DNA of 64,000 nt from Alistipes finegoldii DSM 17242 (GCF_000265365.1 NC_018011.1:1674001-1738000); one strand, 5' to 3'; numbered from the stretch's first letter, positions 7,649 through 16,311 are shown. Notes: generated by a model from the sequence alone, not told the origin. Translations and numbers: made by a program.

Positions 7649-9415
7649 CTATTTGTTTAAAACGGGTTTAATGTCCTTGATACGCAACTGGGTGGTTACC
7701 GTACCGCGGTAGTGGTTTTCGACGATCTGGTAGCATACGTCGATCGGGCGTCCCGAACGCACCCATTCGTAGTGCGTGGGCTGCTGGAAGGCGATCGACT
7801 GGATCTTGGTGTTGGGCTTCTGCCGCTGGATGAGGTCCATGCGCAGGTGCTCGCACTCCACGCCGACCAGTTTGGCGTCGCCGTGGTTGCTGACCCCGTA
7901 CGTTGCGAAGACCGGCGCCGTATTGCCCGGCCCGAAGGGCTGGAAACGGTTGAGGTCCTTGCGGAATGCGGGCGTGATGTCCGAGAAGAGCAGTTCGCTG
8001 TCGATGTCCACTTGTGGCATCAGCATCTGCGGGTCGATATTCTCCTCGACATAGGCGTTGAAGCGCCGGGTGAACTCGTCCACGTTTTCGGGCCGCATCG
8101 TCAGTCCTGCGGCGTACATGTGCCCGCCGAAGTTCTCCAGCAGGTCCGAGCACGATTCGACGGCCTGATAGAGGTCGAAGCCCGGCACCGAACGGGCCGA
8201 TCCGGTCACGAATCCGTTGCTCATCGTCAGCACCACCGTGGGCCGGTAGTAGGTTTCGATCAGACGCGACGCGACGATGCCCACGATGCCCTTCATCCAC
8301 TTGGGATTGTAGATCACGGTGCTCTTCAGCTGCTTCATTTCGGGGTTGCGCTCGATGAAGTCGTGCGCTTCCTGCGTGACGGAGCGGTCGATCGACTTGC
8401 GGTCCTGATTGTAGGCGTCGATGACGTTGCCGAACTCCGCGGCGATGCTTTCGTTACCCTCGATCAGCAGCTCGACGGCGGCGTGGCCGCCCGAAGGCGA
8501 CGCATTCTCGTCGTTCTCGTCCATGCGCATGCGCCCGGCGGCGTTGATGCGGGGACCGATCTTGAAGACGATGTCGTCGATGGTGATGTTGTGTTTGTCC
8601 AGACCGCAGATCTTGATGATCGACAGCAGGCCCTTCGACGGCTCGCGGTTGAGGTCTTTGAGGCCGAAATGCGCCAGAATGCGGTTTTCGTCCACCAGCG
8701 GCACGATGTCCGAGGCGATGCTCACTACCAGCAGGTCCAGCAGCGGGCTGATCTGCTCGAAGGGAATCCGGTTTTTCTGGGCGTAGGCCTGCACGAGTTT
8801 GAATCCCACGCCGCAGCCCGACAGTTCGTCGAACGGGTAGGAACAATCGACCCGCTTGGGGTCCAGAACGGCTACGGCGCGGGGAATTTCCTCGGCCGGG
8901 AGGTGATGGTCGCAGATGATGAAATCCACGCCCTTGCTCTTTGCATAGACAATCTTTTCCGTGGCTTTGATACCGCAGTCCAGAGCGATGATAAGCCCCA
9001 CGCCCTTGCGGGCCGCGAGGTCGATACCTTTGACCGAAATGCCGTAACCTTCGGTATAACGGTCGGGAATGTAGAACATCAGGTTTTTATGCCCGATCTG
9101 GCGCAGGAACTTGTACACCAGCGCAACGGCCGTGCAGCCGTCCACGTCGTAGTCGCCGTAAACCATGATCTTCTCATTGTTACGAACGGCCTGTTCGACC
9201 CGCTCGACCGCCTTGTCCATATCCTTCATCAGGAACGGATCGTGGAGGTCGGCGAGGCTCGGTTTAAAGAACTTGTCCGCCTTTTCTACAGTGTCTATGC
9301 CTCTCTGTACGAGCAGATTCGCCAGCACGGGGGATATCCTGAGCACGGAGGCGAGCTTCGCCACCGCCTCGGAATCGCCCTGCGGTTTCACTACCCATCG
9401 TTTTTCTATAGGCAT
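7649..9415 (-). CDS. recJ: Single-stranded-DNA-specific 5'-3' exonuclease RecJ
   Basis: Full-length 588-residue DHH-family nuclease used in recombination and mismatch repair. DHH motifs are visible: YGDYDVDGCTAVAL (metal Asp residues), ALDCGIKA, ICDHHLPAEEIP with the DHH triad, and a conserved GCGVGFKL. The DHHA1 segment GIVGIVASRLIETYYRPT and GGHMYAAGLT follow, then the C-terminal OB-like domain. It begins 8 nt after lipB stops, so it is read with the lipoate genes, probably for no functional reason. Confidence 0.97.
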   Translation of the reverse strand: MPIEKRWVVKPQGDSEAVAKLASVLRISPVLANLLVQRGIDTVEKADKFFKPSLADLHDPFLMKDMDKAVERVEQAVRNNEKIMVYGDYDVDGCTAVALVYKFLRQIGHKNLMFYIPDRYTEGYGISVKGIDLAARKGVGLIIALDCGIKATEKIVYAKSKGVDFIICDHHLPAEEIPRAVAVLDPKRVDCSYPFDELSGCGVGFKLVQAYAQKNRIPFEQISPLLDLLVVSIASDIVPLVDENRILAHFGLKDLNREPSKGLLSIIKICGLDKHNITIDDIVFKIGPRINAAGRMRMDENDENASPSGGHAAVELLIEGNESIAAEFGNVIDAYNQDRKSIDRSVTQEAHDFIERNPEMKQLKSTVIYNPKWMKGIVGIVASRLIETYYRPTVVLTMSNGFVTGSARSVPGFDLYQAVESCSDLLENFGGHMYAAGLTMRPENVDEFTRRFNAYVEENIDPQMLMPQVDIDSELLFSDITPAFRKDLNRFQPFGPGNTAPVFATYGVSNHGDAKLVGVECEHLRMDLIQRQKPNTKIQSIAFQQPTHYEWVRSGRPIDVCYQIVENHYRGTVTTQLRIKDIKPVLNK

Positions 9416-9423
9416 ACGATTTA

Positions 9424-10182
9424 CTATTTATATATTCTAACATTTAATATCTCACTTAAAAATTTCACGACGAGTCTTTTGACATCGTCCATCGGGACTT
9501 TGGCGCCCGTTTCCCTTTCGATCGAGGTCGCGCCCCGGTCGGTGAATCCGCAGGGGTTGATGCGCGAAAACCACTCCAGATCGGTCGTTACGTTCAGCGC
9601 GAACCCGTGCATGGTAATATAACGCGACGAACGGACTCCTATTGCGCATATCTTGCGCGGAGCGCCCGCCGGCGTGCATTTTCCGCCGCCGTCCGCGGTC
9701 CGGTGATCGCCTTCTTGCGCGATTCCCGCTCCCACCCAGACGCCCGAAGCGCCTGCGATGCGTTCCGCCCGGATGCCGTATTCGGCCACGGTGCGAATGA
9801 CGGACTCTTCCAGCGCGTCGATGTATGCCCTCAGCCCGATGCCTAACCTTTCGAGGTCCAGAATCGGATAGCAGACCAGCTGTCCGGGTCCGTGGAAGGT
9901 GATGTCGCCCCCTCGGTCTATGTGAAAGAACTGCGCGCCCATCGCTTCGAGCGCTTCGCGGCCCACGAGCAGGTTCTCGGCGTGGCCGCTTTTGCCGAGC
10001 GTGTACACCGGCGGATGCTCCACCAGCAGGATCGTGCCCGCCTCTTCCGAGGACGGCGTTGCGCTCTCCGGCGCTGCCGTCCGGTTCGTTTTTCCGGCTG
10101 TCAGGGCGTCGAACAGGGTCTGCTGCAAATCCCAGCAGGCTTTGTAGTCCATCTGTCCGAGGTCCCGGCAGTAAACGTTCAT
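9424..10182 (-). CDS. lipB: Lipoyl(octanoyl) transferase
   Basis: Moves octanoyl from octanoyl-ACP to the lipoyl domains of 2-oxoacid dehydrogenases and GcvH. Seen: VEHPPVYTLGKSG, the substrate pocket RGGDITFHGPGQLVCYP, the catalytic Lys in KICAIGVRSSR, and the acyl-accepting Cys in NPCGF. At 252 residues it is somewhat longer than usual because of two hydrophilic insertions, one near residues 30-48 and one near residues 160-180 just before the Lys motif. Both lie in places where loops are expected and leave the motifs intact. Its start overlaps the lipA stop by 4 nt. Confidence 0.95.
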   Translation of the reverse strand: MNVYCRDLGQMDYKACWDLQQTLFDALTAGKTNRTAAPESATPSSEEAGTILLVEHPPVYTLGKSGHAENLLVGREALEAMGAQFFHIDRGGDITFHGPGQLVCYPILDLERLGIGLRAYIDALEESVIRTVAEYGIRAERIAGASGVWVGAGIAQEGDHRTADGGGKCTPAGAPRKICAIGVRSSRYITMHGFALNVTTDLEWFSRINPCGFTDRGATSIERETGAKVPMDDVKRLVVKFLSEILNVRIYK

Positions 10183-11066
10183 CGCTGCAAACTTTTAACG
10201 CTTTTCAGGGCCTCTTCCGCCAAATACGACGAGCGGACCAGCGGCGCGCTCGCGCAGTAGGCGAAGCCCATTTCCAGCGCTTTGAGTCTGTACCATTCGA
10301 ATTTTTCAGGAGTGATATACGCCGCCACGGGGTAATGCTCCAAAGTTGGACGAAGGTACTGACCGAGCGTTACGATCCCGACGCCCGCTTCGCGCAGGTC
10401 GTGCAGGGTTTGTAATACTTCGTCATCGCTCTCGCCAAGTCCGACCATCAGTCCGCTTTTCGTTGCGACGCCCTGCCGGCTCATGTGGCGCAGGGTCTCC
10501 AGACTCGTGCGATATTTCGCTCTGGAACGGACCACGGGGGTCAGCCGCTCGACGGTTTCGATGTTGTGCCCGATTATATCGGGCTTCGACGCGATGACCG
10601 TGTCCAAGAGGTCGGGCCGTGCGTCGAGATCGGGAATAAGGAGCTCAATTGCGGCGTCGGGATTCTGTTTGCGGATGGCGCGGACGGTTTCGGCCCAATG
10701 TGCGGCGCCGCCGTCCGGCAGGTCGTCACGCGTTACAGAAGTTACGACGACATACCTCAGTTTCATCAGCGAGACGCTTTCGGCTACCCGCCGGGGTTCC
10801 TCGGCGTCCGGGGCAAGGGGATGTCCTGTTCTGGTGGCACAGAAGCGGCAGCCCCGTGTGCAGATATCGCCCAGAATCATGAAGGTCGCGGTTCTGCGGC
10901 TCCAGCATTCGGCCTTGTTGGGACACATGCCGCTGCTGCAAATCGTGTGCAGCGCATGTTTTCGGACTATCTGCTGAACCTCGGCGTATTCCGGGGTTCG
11001 GTGGAGCCGGATCTTCAGCCATCCGGGTTTTTTCAGTACGTCTACCTTGTCATAAAACTTCGGCAT
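10179..11066 (-). CDS. lipA: Lipoyl synthase (radical SAM)
   Basis: Inserts two sulfurs into the octanoyl chain bound to lipoyl domains. The 295-residue protein has both expected iron-sulfur sites: the auxiliary cluster CSSGMCPNKAEC (CX4CX5C) and the radical SAM CTRGCRFC (CX3CX2C). The conserved RSSYLAEE stretch near the C-terminus carries the Ser that ligates the auxiliary cluster. It is first in the lipA-lipB-recJ operon, with an ATGA overlap to lipB. Confidence 0.97.
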   Translation of the reverse strand: MPKFYDKVDVLKKPGWLKIRLHRTPEYAEVQQIVRKHALHTICSSGMCPNKAECWSRRTATFMILGDICTRGCRFCATRTGHPLAPDAEEPRRVAESVSLMKLRYVVVTSVTRDDLPDGGAAHWAETVRAIRKQNPDAAIELLIPDLDARPDLLDTVIASKPDIIGHNIETVERLTPVVRSRAKYRTSLETLRHMSRQGVATKSGLMVGLGESDDEVLQTLHDLREAGVGIVTLGQYLRPTLEHYPVAAYITPEKFEWYRLKALEMGFAYCASAPLVRSSYLAEEALKSVKSLQR

Positions 11067-11092
11067 TTAAGATCATTATTTTCCAATTGATG

Positions 11093-11100
11093 CAAAAATA
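11093..11100 (-). promoter_or_regulatory. -7 element TATTTTTG for lipA
   Basis: TATTTTTG matches TAnnTTTG and would start transcription about 20 nt before the lipA ATG. There is no TTTG at the expected -33 spacing, so the promoter is weak or regulated. Confidence 0.5.
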
Positions 11101-11272
11101 CGAAAAAATAATTGATATTCCCTAAGAATGGTTCATTTTCTTTGACAGCCCTGCGCCGGACGCTTCTGCGCCGGCATCCGTCCGTTTTCGGGCTTTTCGG
11201 GGCGGATCTTCGAAGGGGGAACCGCTTTCCGCCCTCCCGTCGTCGCCGCGGGGAGAAAGCATATTAAAAAAT

Positions 11273-11424
11273 AAAAAAACGCACCTGCCGAAACTGCAAT
11301 AATTCATTATCGGAGCCTTCTCTCCGCCGCTTCCGGACACGAGAAAGGGGTTCGGTACCTGGCAGTAGCGAACCCCTCTGGTTAGGTTAGTTAGGTTAAT
11401 GAGAGTGGGAGAATCCCACGTTTT
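11273..11424 (-). ncRNA. Candidate small RNA or long lipA leader
   Basis: A full promoter match lies just upstream. The predicted transcript begins with a hairpin (GTGGGA TTC TCCCAC), then an AACCTAACTAACCTAACC single-stranded run. A second hairpin follows (AGGGGTTCG paired with CGAACCCCT), then a purine-rich segment and seven Us (from 11279 to 11273). A short 5' AAAACG can pair with the 3' CGUUUU. No good open frame starts after the predicted transcription start. I cannot match it to a known RNA family. It could instead be a regulatory leader of lipA, about 200 nt further on. Confidence 0.4.
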
Positions 11425-11430
11425 GTTATA

Positions 11431-11462
11431 CAAAGATAAACTGAAATTCACAATTCACCAAA
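11431..11462 (-). promoter_or_regulatory. Full Bacteroidetes promoter upstream of the candidate small RNA
   Basis: TTTG (11462-11459), 20 nt, TATCTTTG (11438-11431) on the minus strand. Both boxes match the consensus with ideal spacing, and the nearest gene start downstream is more than 350 nt away. This is the main reason to suspect an RNA gene here. Confidence 0.65.
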
Positions 11463-11553
11463 TCTTTTATAACATTTTTTCAAACTAACCTGAAGAAATC
11501 TGTTAAATTATAATTAAAAAATTTAAAATAATAGCCGATTTATAAGTTTTTGA

Positions 11554-12471
11554 TTAAAGCGCTTCGCGTATTTCCGCGTTCTGCACCGTTTCGGGCTGCT
11601 TCTCCGGGGTGAGCGAAGTGATGTGGCGGTTGCGGTAAGCGGCCGGCGTCATCTGGTATTCCTTTTTGAAAAGTTTAATAAAATGCGACGTATTGGGGAA
11701 CGTGCAGGCGTTGCCGATCTCCGAAATGGATTTCGAGGTCGAGATCAGCAGCAGACGCGAGTGCATCAGCCGCTGGCGGATGTACCACTTGTGGGGCGGC
11801 ATCTGGAAATGACGGCGGAACTCCTTCTTGAACGAAGTGAGCGAACGGTTCGTCAGTTTCGAAAGCTCCTCGATGGAGATGTCTTTGAAGATATGGTCGT
11901 AGACGATCTGTTCGAAATTCTCTTTCGCGGCGTCCACGTTGCTCAGCAGCTTGCTTTTGATGCAGCAGTCCTCGTGCGAGGCGATCAGATAGATCAATTC
12001 GGTCATCTTGATGTTCTCGGCCGTCTCGTCGCGGTGGAAATCTTCGTCGCGCAGGTCGTTGTTGGTATTGACGAAAAAGTTGCGGATCGAATTCCATGCG
12101 GGCATGGCGACGTGCGTGCGGTTGCGGCAGTTTTCACACGAATGTTCGTTCGAAATGTTCAGGCCGTAGGTGATGTTCAGATGCATCAGGATACGCTGGA
12201 GGTCCGCCGGCGTATAATAAAAGAGCACTTGTTCGAAGGGCTGGCCGTTTTCCGGGAAGTTCTCGATATAGTGATGCCCGATGCCGAGGTAGAATACGTC
12301 TCCGCGTGTGAGCGTCTGGCGCTTATCGCCTTCGTAGATGTACTTCGTACCACGAAGAATGTAACCGATTGCATAGCGCGAAAGCGCCTGAGACTGGATT
12401 CCGTTGTGAAGTGCTTCGACATACTTCACGATCATCGGCTGCTGAGCCGACGAATTCAATGAATTCTTCAT
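11554..12471 (-). CDS. AraC-family transcriptional regulator
   Basis: A 305-residue DNA-binding protein. Residues 1-150 form a cupin-like sensing domain (GTKYIYEGDKRQTLTRGDVFYLGIGHHYIENFP is typical). The AraC double helix-turn-helix spans about 195-290 (ISIEELSKLTNRSLTSFKKEFRR and ISEIGNACTFPNTSHFIKLFKKEYQMTPAAYR). A CENCRNRTH stretch near residue 110 has paired Cys residues that might bind a metal; this is a guess. It is not next to an obvious target operon. Confidence 0.9.
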   Translation of the reverse strand: MKNSLNSSAQQPMIVKYVEALHNGIQSQALSRYAIGYILRGTKYIYEGDKRQTLTRGDVFYLGIGHHYIENFPENGQPFEQVLFYYTPADLQRILMHLNITYGLNISNEHSCENCRNRTHVAMPAWNSIRNFFVNTNNDLRDEDFHRDETAENIKMTELIYLIASHEDCCIKSKLLSNVDAAKENFEQIVYDHIFKDISIEELSKLTNRSLTSFKKEFRRHFQMPPHKWYIRQRLMHSRLLLISTSKSISEIGNACTFPNTSHFIKLFKKEYQMTPAAYRNRHITSLTPEKQPETVQNAEIREAL

Positions 12472-12528
12472 ACTAAATCGTATTTTAAGTTTCTATGAAC
12501 AATAAGTTGCGTCACTTTTGTTCAACTC

Positions 12529-12536
12529 CAAATATA
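12529..12536 (-). promoter_or_regulatory. -7 element TATATTTG for the AraC regulator
   Basis: A perfect TAnnTTTG match about 58 nt before the ATG, in an AT-rich region. No TTTG sits at the right distance upstream. Confidence 0.5.
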
Positions 12537-12629
12537 CAATTTAATATTTGTTTTATAAAAGAATTAATACGCTAAAAAGGCGCATTAAGGCAAATAGGAC
12601 TGTTTGTATTACCTTTGTGACTAAATAGA

Positions 12630-13610
12630 TTATTGTAATGTTGCAATGTAGACCGACGCGGCCAGCAGAATCAGGTAAACGGGCAGTGCGATTCTGCGGT
12701 CTATCCGCACGAAAAACACCGGGAAAAGCAGGGCGGCGGGAACCGCCGTCAGGGTGAATGCTTCGGGGGTGACCGACGGGGTGCAGAGCAGGGCGAGAGT
12801 CATCGCCAGTATACCTGTATTGAAAATAAGGATGAAGCGGGGTTTGGTTCCGGCGGCATAAATGTCCGAGAGAAAGAAAAGGAGCGCCGTCAGGGCAAGC
12901 GCCGCGATGACGCACAACATGACGAGCGACGGGAGCGGAAGGCCCTTAAAGATCCACAGCGGAACGCCCGATACGAGCGCATCGGCCAGCGTCATGACCG
13001 GAGCCGTAAATTCGTCACCCATGCCCCAGCTGACATAGCAGGCGGTCAGGAGGGGCAGTATCAGCCCTGCGGCGGCGACTACCGCTTCGCGGAAGGTACG
13101 CTTGAAAAGCAGTATCGCCAGCGGAAGGATCAGCACCAGCGGCGTCGCGGGAGCATAGACCAGCGGCAGCAATCCCAGATACAGGGACGCGCGGAAAATG
13201 GCGTCGAATCCGTAGCCGTTGCAGTACGAACGGCAGTAGTTCTTGGCGGCGAGCGCCAGCAGCATCGAAGCGGCGAATGCCGTCAGGTAGTTCCCGCCGG
13301 AGAAGATTCCGCAGGCGACGACGGCGTAGAGCGGAATCGGCAGGCATGTGCTGACGCCATAGAGGTTGTAGCGGATGGCGATCCGCCCCGTGCACATTCC
13401 CGTGAAGAGGATCATGAATCCGGCGGCCAGACGTGCCCACACCGGATATGCTGCCTGAAACCGGGTCAGCGCTCCGCCCAGCAGGGGCATTGTCTCCGGC
13501 GCATCGGCGGACACGCCGTCTCCCGCCCCGCCCCACATGGCCGTGACTGCGAGTGCGAAGAGAGTGACGAAGGCCGGAACCAGCGGTTGTCGGGCGATAT
13601 CTATCTTCAT
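12630..13610 (-). CDS. Polytopic inner-membrane protein of unknown function (DUF6427-like)
   Basis: A 326-residue hydrophobic protein with about nine to ten predicted membrane helices and short loops (for example VWARLAAGFMILFTGMCTGR and PLVYAPATPLVLILPLAILL). The glycine-rich inter-helix segments and the RFNGYGFDAI-like loop resemble the DUF6427 proteins that Bacteroidetes often carry as single copies. I recognise this from memory only. There are no catalytic or transport motifs. It stands alone; its stop is about 160 nt from the start of the araC gene. Confidence 0.75.
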   Translation of the reverse strand: MKIDIARQPLVPAFVTLFALAVTAMWGGAGDGVSADAPETMPLLGGALTRFQAAYPVWARLAAGFMILFTGMCTGRIAIRYNLYGVSTCLPIPLYAVVACGIFSGGNYLTAFAASMLLALAAKNYCRSYCNGYGFDAIFRASLYLGLLPLVYAPATPLVLILPLAILLFKRTFREAVVAAAGLILPLLTACYVSWGMGDEFTAPVMTLADALVSGVPLWIFKGLPLPSLVMLCVIAALALTALLFFLSDIYAAGTKPRFILIFNTGILAMTLALLCTPSVTPEAFTLTAVPAALLFPVFFVRIDRRIALPVYLILLAASVYIATLQ

Positions 13611-13630
13611 GCGGCGATTTCTGCTTTCGG

Positions 13631-13638
13631 CAAAAATA
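13631..13638 (-). promoter_or_regulatory. -7 element TATTTTTG for the membrane protein gene
   Basis: Matches TAnnTTTG about 20 nt before the ATG. A TAACTTTG on the plus strand about 40 nt away (13671-13678) suggests a divergent start site, but no upstream TTTG supports it. Confidence 0.45.
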
Positions 13639-14086
13639 CGGAAAAAAGCTGTACGGGACTAAATAATTGCTAACTTTGTTGTAGCCGGAATCCTGCGGAG
13701 GGTGTTTCTTTTCCAGTCTTGCGTATGGTTGCGGCCCGTTCGCAGGAGCAACACGGCATGTTTCGGCTGTCCGGCTGTTCGGTTGTTCGGTTGCTCGGCT
13801 GCTCGGCTGTTCAGTTGCTCGGCCGCTGGGCGGAATTGGTGGGGCGGCCGCTGGGCGGATCGACGTCTCCGGAGATGCCGGTTGCATTCCGGCGGTTCTG
13901 TCCGGAATTGGGTTCCGACTCGCTTTTCGGACCAGCTTTCCGGGCCTGTTTCGGGATTTGCTTTTCCGGTCGCAGGATTCGTCTGTGCAATTTTTGCCGC
14001 AGCAGCTTCCGGCGGCGGGCGTGTAATAGTTTGTTGCCGGTTTTCCTTGATTTGTGTCGGGTGCCGATGATTTAATGTTTTTGGCT
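13639..14086. other. Intergenic region with a tandem repeat, no clear gene
   Basis: Two overlapping open frames of about 120 codons cover this stretch on the plus strand. Both are rich in Arg, Cys and Phe, lack domains and run through the octanucleotide repeat, so I treat them as chance. The 8-bp repeat is annotated separately. Confidence 0.5.
13765..13828 (+). repeat. 8-bp degenerate tandem repeat, eight copies
   Basis: Consecutive units read GGCTGTCC, GGCTGTTC, GGTTGTTC, GGTTGCTC, GGCTGCTC, GGCTGTTC, AGTTGCTC, GGCCGCTG. The phase is kept exactly across all eight units with mostly C/T changes. The unit length is not a multiple of three, which fits a non-coding location. Confidence 0.8.
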
Positions 14087-14686
14087 ATGCTTGAAAATTG
14101 CTTTCAATACGATCTTCCCGAAGCGGGATGCGACGAGGCCGGGCGGGGGTGTCTCGCCGGGCCGGTCTTTGCAGCGGCCGTGATGCTGCCGCCCGATTTC
14201 CACGACCCCTTGCTCAACGATTCGAAGCAGATGACCGAGCGCAACCGCGAGAAGCTTCGGACGATTATCGAACGCGAAGCCGTGGCATGGGCCGTCGAAG
14301 CGGTCTCCGCCGAGCGGATCGACGAGATCAACATTCTGAATGCGTCGTTCGAGGGAATGTCGCTGGCCGCGGCGCGGCTCGATCCCGCTCCCGGCTTTCT
14401 GGCCATCGACGGCAACCGCTTCCGGACCCGGCTCGAACTGCCTTACCGCTGCATCGTCAAAGGCGACGGCAAGTATGCCGACATCGCCGCCGCTTCGGTG
14501 TTGGCCAAAACGCACCGCGACGAGTACATGCTGCGTCTGGCCGAGGAGTTTCCCCAGTACGGCTGGCGGAAGAACAAAGGTTATCCGACGCGCGAACACC
14601 GCCTTGCAATCCGCGAGTACGGTCTCACTCCACACCACCGGCTGACCTTCAACCACGAAATCGGCCAGCTGGAATTGGCGTTCTGA
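14087..14686 (+). CDS. rnhB: Ribonuclease HII
   Basis: Cuts RNA of RNA-DNA hybrids and single ribonucleotides in DNA. The 199-residue protein begins MLENCFQYDLPEAGCDEAGR; the DE pair here starts the DEDD metal site. It continues with GRGCLAGPVFAAAV, DSKQMTERNREKL, AIDGNRF and the KGDGKYADIAAASVLAKTHRD block. In-frame ATGs 4 and 11 codons upstream exist, but the shorter start matches Bacteroidetes homologues as I remember them. Single gene, convergent with the ExbD operon. Confidence 0.95.
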   Translation: MLENCFQYDLPEAGCDEAGRGCLAGPVFAAAVMLPPDFHDPLLNDSKQMTERNREKLRTIIEREAVAWAVEAVSAERIDEINILNASFEGMSLAAARLDPAPGFLAIDGNRFRTRLELPYRCIVKGDGKYADIAAASVLAKTHRDEYMLRLAEEFPQYGWRKNKGYPTREHRLAIREYGLTPHHRLTFNHEIGQLELAF

Positions 14687-14743
14687 TCCGGCGGCGTATC
14701 ATTCGTATTCGAAACGCCGAAATCCCTCTTCATACGGCAAAAC

Positions 14744-14777
14744 AAAAAGAGCTGAAGTCTTGACTTCAGCTCTTTTT
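14744..14777. terminator. Bidirectional terminator between rnhB and the exbD operon
   Basis: AAAAAGAGCTGAAGTC pairs with GACTTCAGCTCTTTTT across a two-base loop. It carries a T-run on both strands and lies between the convergent rnhB and exbD genes, so it should end transcription from both sides. Confidence 0.85.
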
Positions 14778-14797
14778 CAAACAATTTTCCTCGGATT

Positions 14798-15268
14798 TTA
14801 GTATCCCAGCGACTTGGAAGCGGCGTAGGAGACTTTCAGTGCGTTGGCACGGCGAAGCTCCTGCTTCACGTCGGTTACGATACCCATTTTCGTGGTCTGG
14901 TCTGCCTTGAGACAGATCGTCATCGAAGCACGGTCGGCCTCGCTGAGGTTATCGCGCTCTGCGGCGACGAAATCCAGAATATCCTTGGTCGTTTTGTACG
15001 AGTCGTTCAGCTGGATACGGGGTGCAGTGCCGAATTTGGCCTGCATCGCCAGCGAAGGCTGTCCGATGTGGATGTAGCTGACGAGCGATTTCTTCTCCAG
15101 CTTCTGCACCTCGGTAGCCTCAGGGAGTTTGTATCTCACGAGCAGTTCCTGATCGCGCATGGTCGTCGATACCATAAAGAAGAAGAGGATCATGAAGATC
15201 ACGTCAGGAAGCGATGCGGTCGAGATAGGGGGCAAACCTTTGTTGCCCTTCTTTTTCATTACTGCCAT
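14798..15268 (-). CDS. exbD: ExbD/TolR family protein (second copy)
   Basis: A 156-residue inner-membrane protein with one N-terminal helix (about 20-42) carrying SLPDVIFMILFFFMVSTTMRD; the Asp in that helix is the proton-path residue of ExbD/TolR. The remainder is periplasmic and would contact TonB or the cell wall. Together with the ExbB and first ExbD of this operon it uses the proton gradient to drive TonB-dependent uptake. Starts 3 nt after the preceding exbD. Confidence 0.93.
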   Translation of the reverse strand: MAVMKKKGNKGLPPISTASLPDVIFMILFFFMVSTTMRDQELLVRYKLPEATEVQKLEKKSLVSYIHIGQPSLAMQAKFGTAPRIQLNDSYKTTKDILDFVAAERDNLSEADRASMTICLKADQTTKMGIVTDVKQELRRANALKVSYAASKSLGY

Positions 15269-15271
15269 AGC

Positions 15272-15877
15272 TTACTTCTTTATATTACGCGGTTCTGCCT
15301 CCGAGATCTTCAGCGGAACGGCTTTTGATACTGCGTTGCGGTTCTCTTCGGGAAGGTCGGCGAATTTCGAGCCGAATTTCCGCATGGCGACCTCGTCGCG
15401 TACTTCGTTGAATGCGCGGGTGAGTTCGTTCTGCACCATGATGTACGACTGATAGCCGGTATCACGGGTGGTCTGAAGCGAAACGACGCCCTGACTTTCG
15501 GGATATACCCACTTGCTGCCGTCAGCCAATTCGATTTCCTTATCGGCTTTTTCAGGAAGGTTTTCATCATCCATCGGATTGAGGATGAATTCCTTCGTTC
15601 TGTCCTTGAGCTGGTGCAGGTCGATGATCTCCTGCTTGCCCGCGGGGCCTGCCATGATGTTGCCGCTGCCCGAAATAAGCACGAGGAAGAGGTTGCGTTC
15701 CTTGACCTTGATGTCCTCCTGCTGTTTCTCATCGGGGGGCATAGGCGGGAGCATACGCACCAGACCTGTATCGACATTCATCGTAGTGGCCACAAGGAAG
15801 AAAATCAGCAGCAGGAAGGCGATGTCGGCCATCGAGCCGGCATTGATTTCCTGTATTTTCCTTTTATCTGTTGCCAT
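15272..15877 (-). CDS. exbD: ExbD/TolR family protein (first copy)
   Basis: 201 residues, with the membrane helix AGSMADIAFLLLIFFLVATT (proton-path Asp) near residues 14-33. Its periplasmic part is longer than in the second copy and contains an extra region at about 75-140 (DLHQLKDRTKEFILNPMDDE). Two non-identical ExbD subunits in one operon are common in Bacteroidetes, where heteromeric ExbB-ExbD complexes serve many SusC-type receptors. Confidence 0.93.
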   Translation of the reverse strand: MATDKRKIQEINAGSMADIAFLLLIFFLVATTMNVDTGLVRMLPPMPPDEKQQEDIKVKERNLFLVLISGSGNIMAGPAGKQEIIDLHQLKDRTKEFILNPMDDENLPEKADKEIELADGSKWVYPESQGVVSLQTTRDTGYQSYIMVQNELTRAFNEVRDEVAMRKFGSKFADLPEENRNAVSKAVPLKISEAEPRNIKK

Positions 15878-15891
15878 TGTTGTTCACTCCA

Positions 15892-16311
15892 TTATTTGAA
15901 AGCGCCCCAGATTTCGGTTACTACGGCCGTCAGGAAAGCGGCGACGAAAGCAACGTACGTCACGAGAATGCTCGTTTCGGTAATTACGGTTTCACCGTGG
16001 CCGAAGAAACCATTGGTCTGGAGATCGACGATGTTCACCGTGTGGCCGGCAGCGTAGAAGTACGACACGCCGACGACGATGATTATCAGCGCCAGAGAGA
16101 GGATGGTTCCCTTGATGCCTGCCGGGTTCTGAATCATTCCGAAGATGGCGCAGAACAGGGCTGCGGCGACAGCGAACACGAAGAGGAAGTATCCCCATAC
16201 GAGGTTCAGGCTGATCGCAGCATCCGAGCCGCCCGTAGCGATCGCGTATACCAGAAGTACCACGGTGATCGCCATCAGAATGCCCAGCAATATGTTCAAT
16301 ATCTTTTTCAT
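15892..16311 (-). CDS. Small membrane protein of the exb operon, unknown function
   Basis: 139 residues with four predicted helices (LGILMAITVVLLVYAIA, LNLVWGYFLFVFAVAAALFCA, IKGTILSLALIIIVVGVSYF, ETSILVTYVAFVAAFLTAVV) and a short loop with HTVNIVDLQTNGFFG. No known domain. It lies between exbB and exbD with short spacings, so it is very likely an accessory subunit or assembly factor of this ExbBD complex. That is inferred from position only. Confidence 0.8.
   Translation of the reverse strand: MKKILNILLGILMAITVVLLVYAIATGGSDAAISLNLVWGYFLFVFAVAAALFCAIFGMIQNPAGIKGTILSLALIIIVVGVSYFYAAGHTVNIVDLQTNGFFGHGETVITETSILVTYVAFVAAFLTAVVTEIWGAFK

Noticed and set aside
11122..11451. 109-codon open frame on the minus strand before lipA
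   Set aside because: Its ATG lies upstream of the predicted transcription start and the frame runs through two hairpins and A/T runs; better explained as RNA or leader.
13702..14075. Two overlapping frames of about 120 codons before rnhB
   Set aside because: They cross the 8-bp repeat, have odd Cys/Arg/Phe composition and no family.
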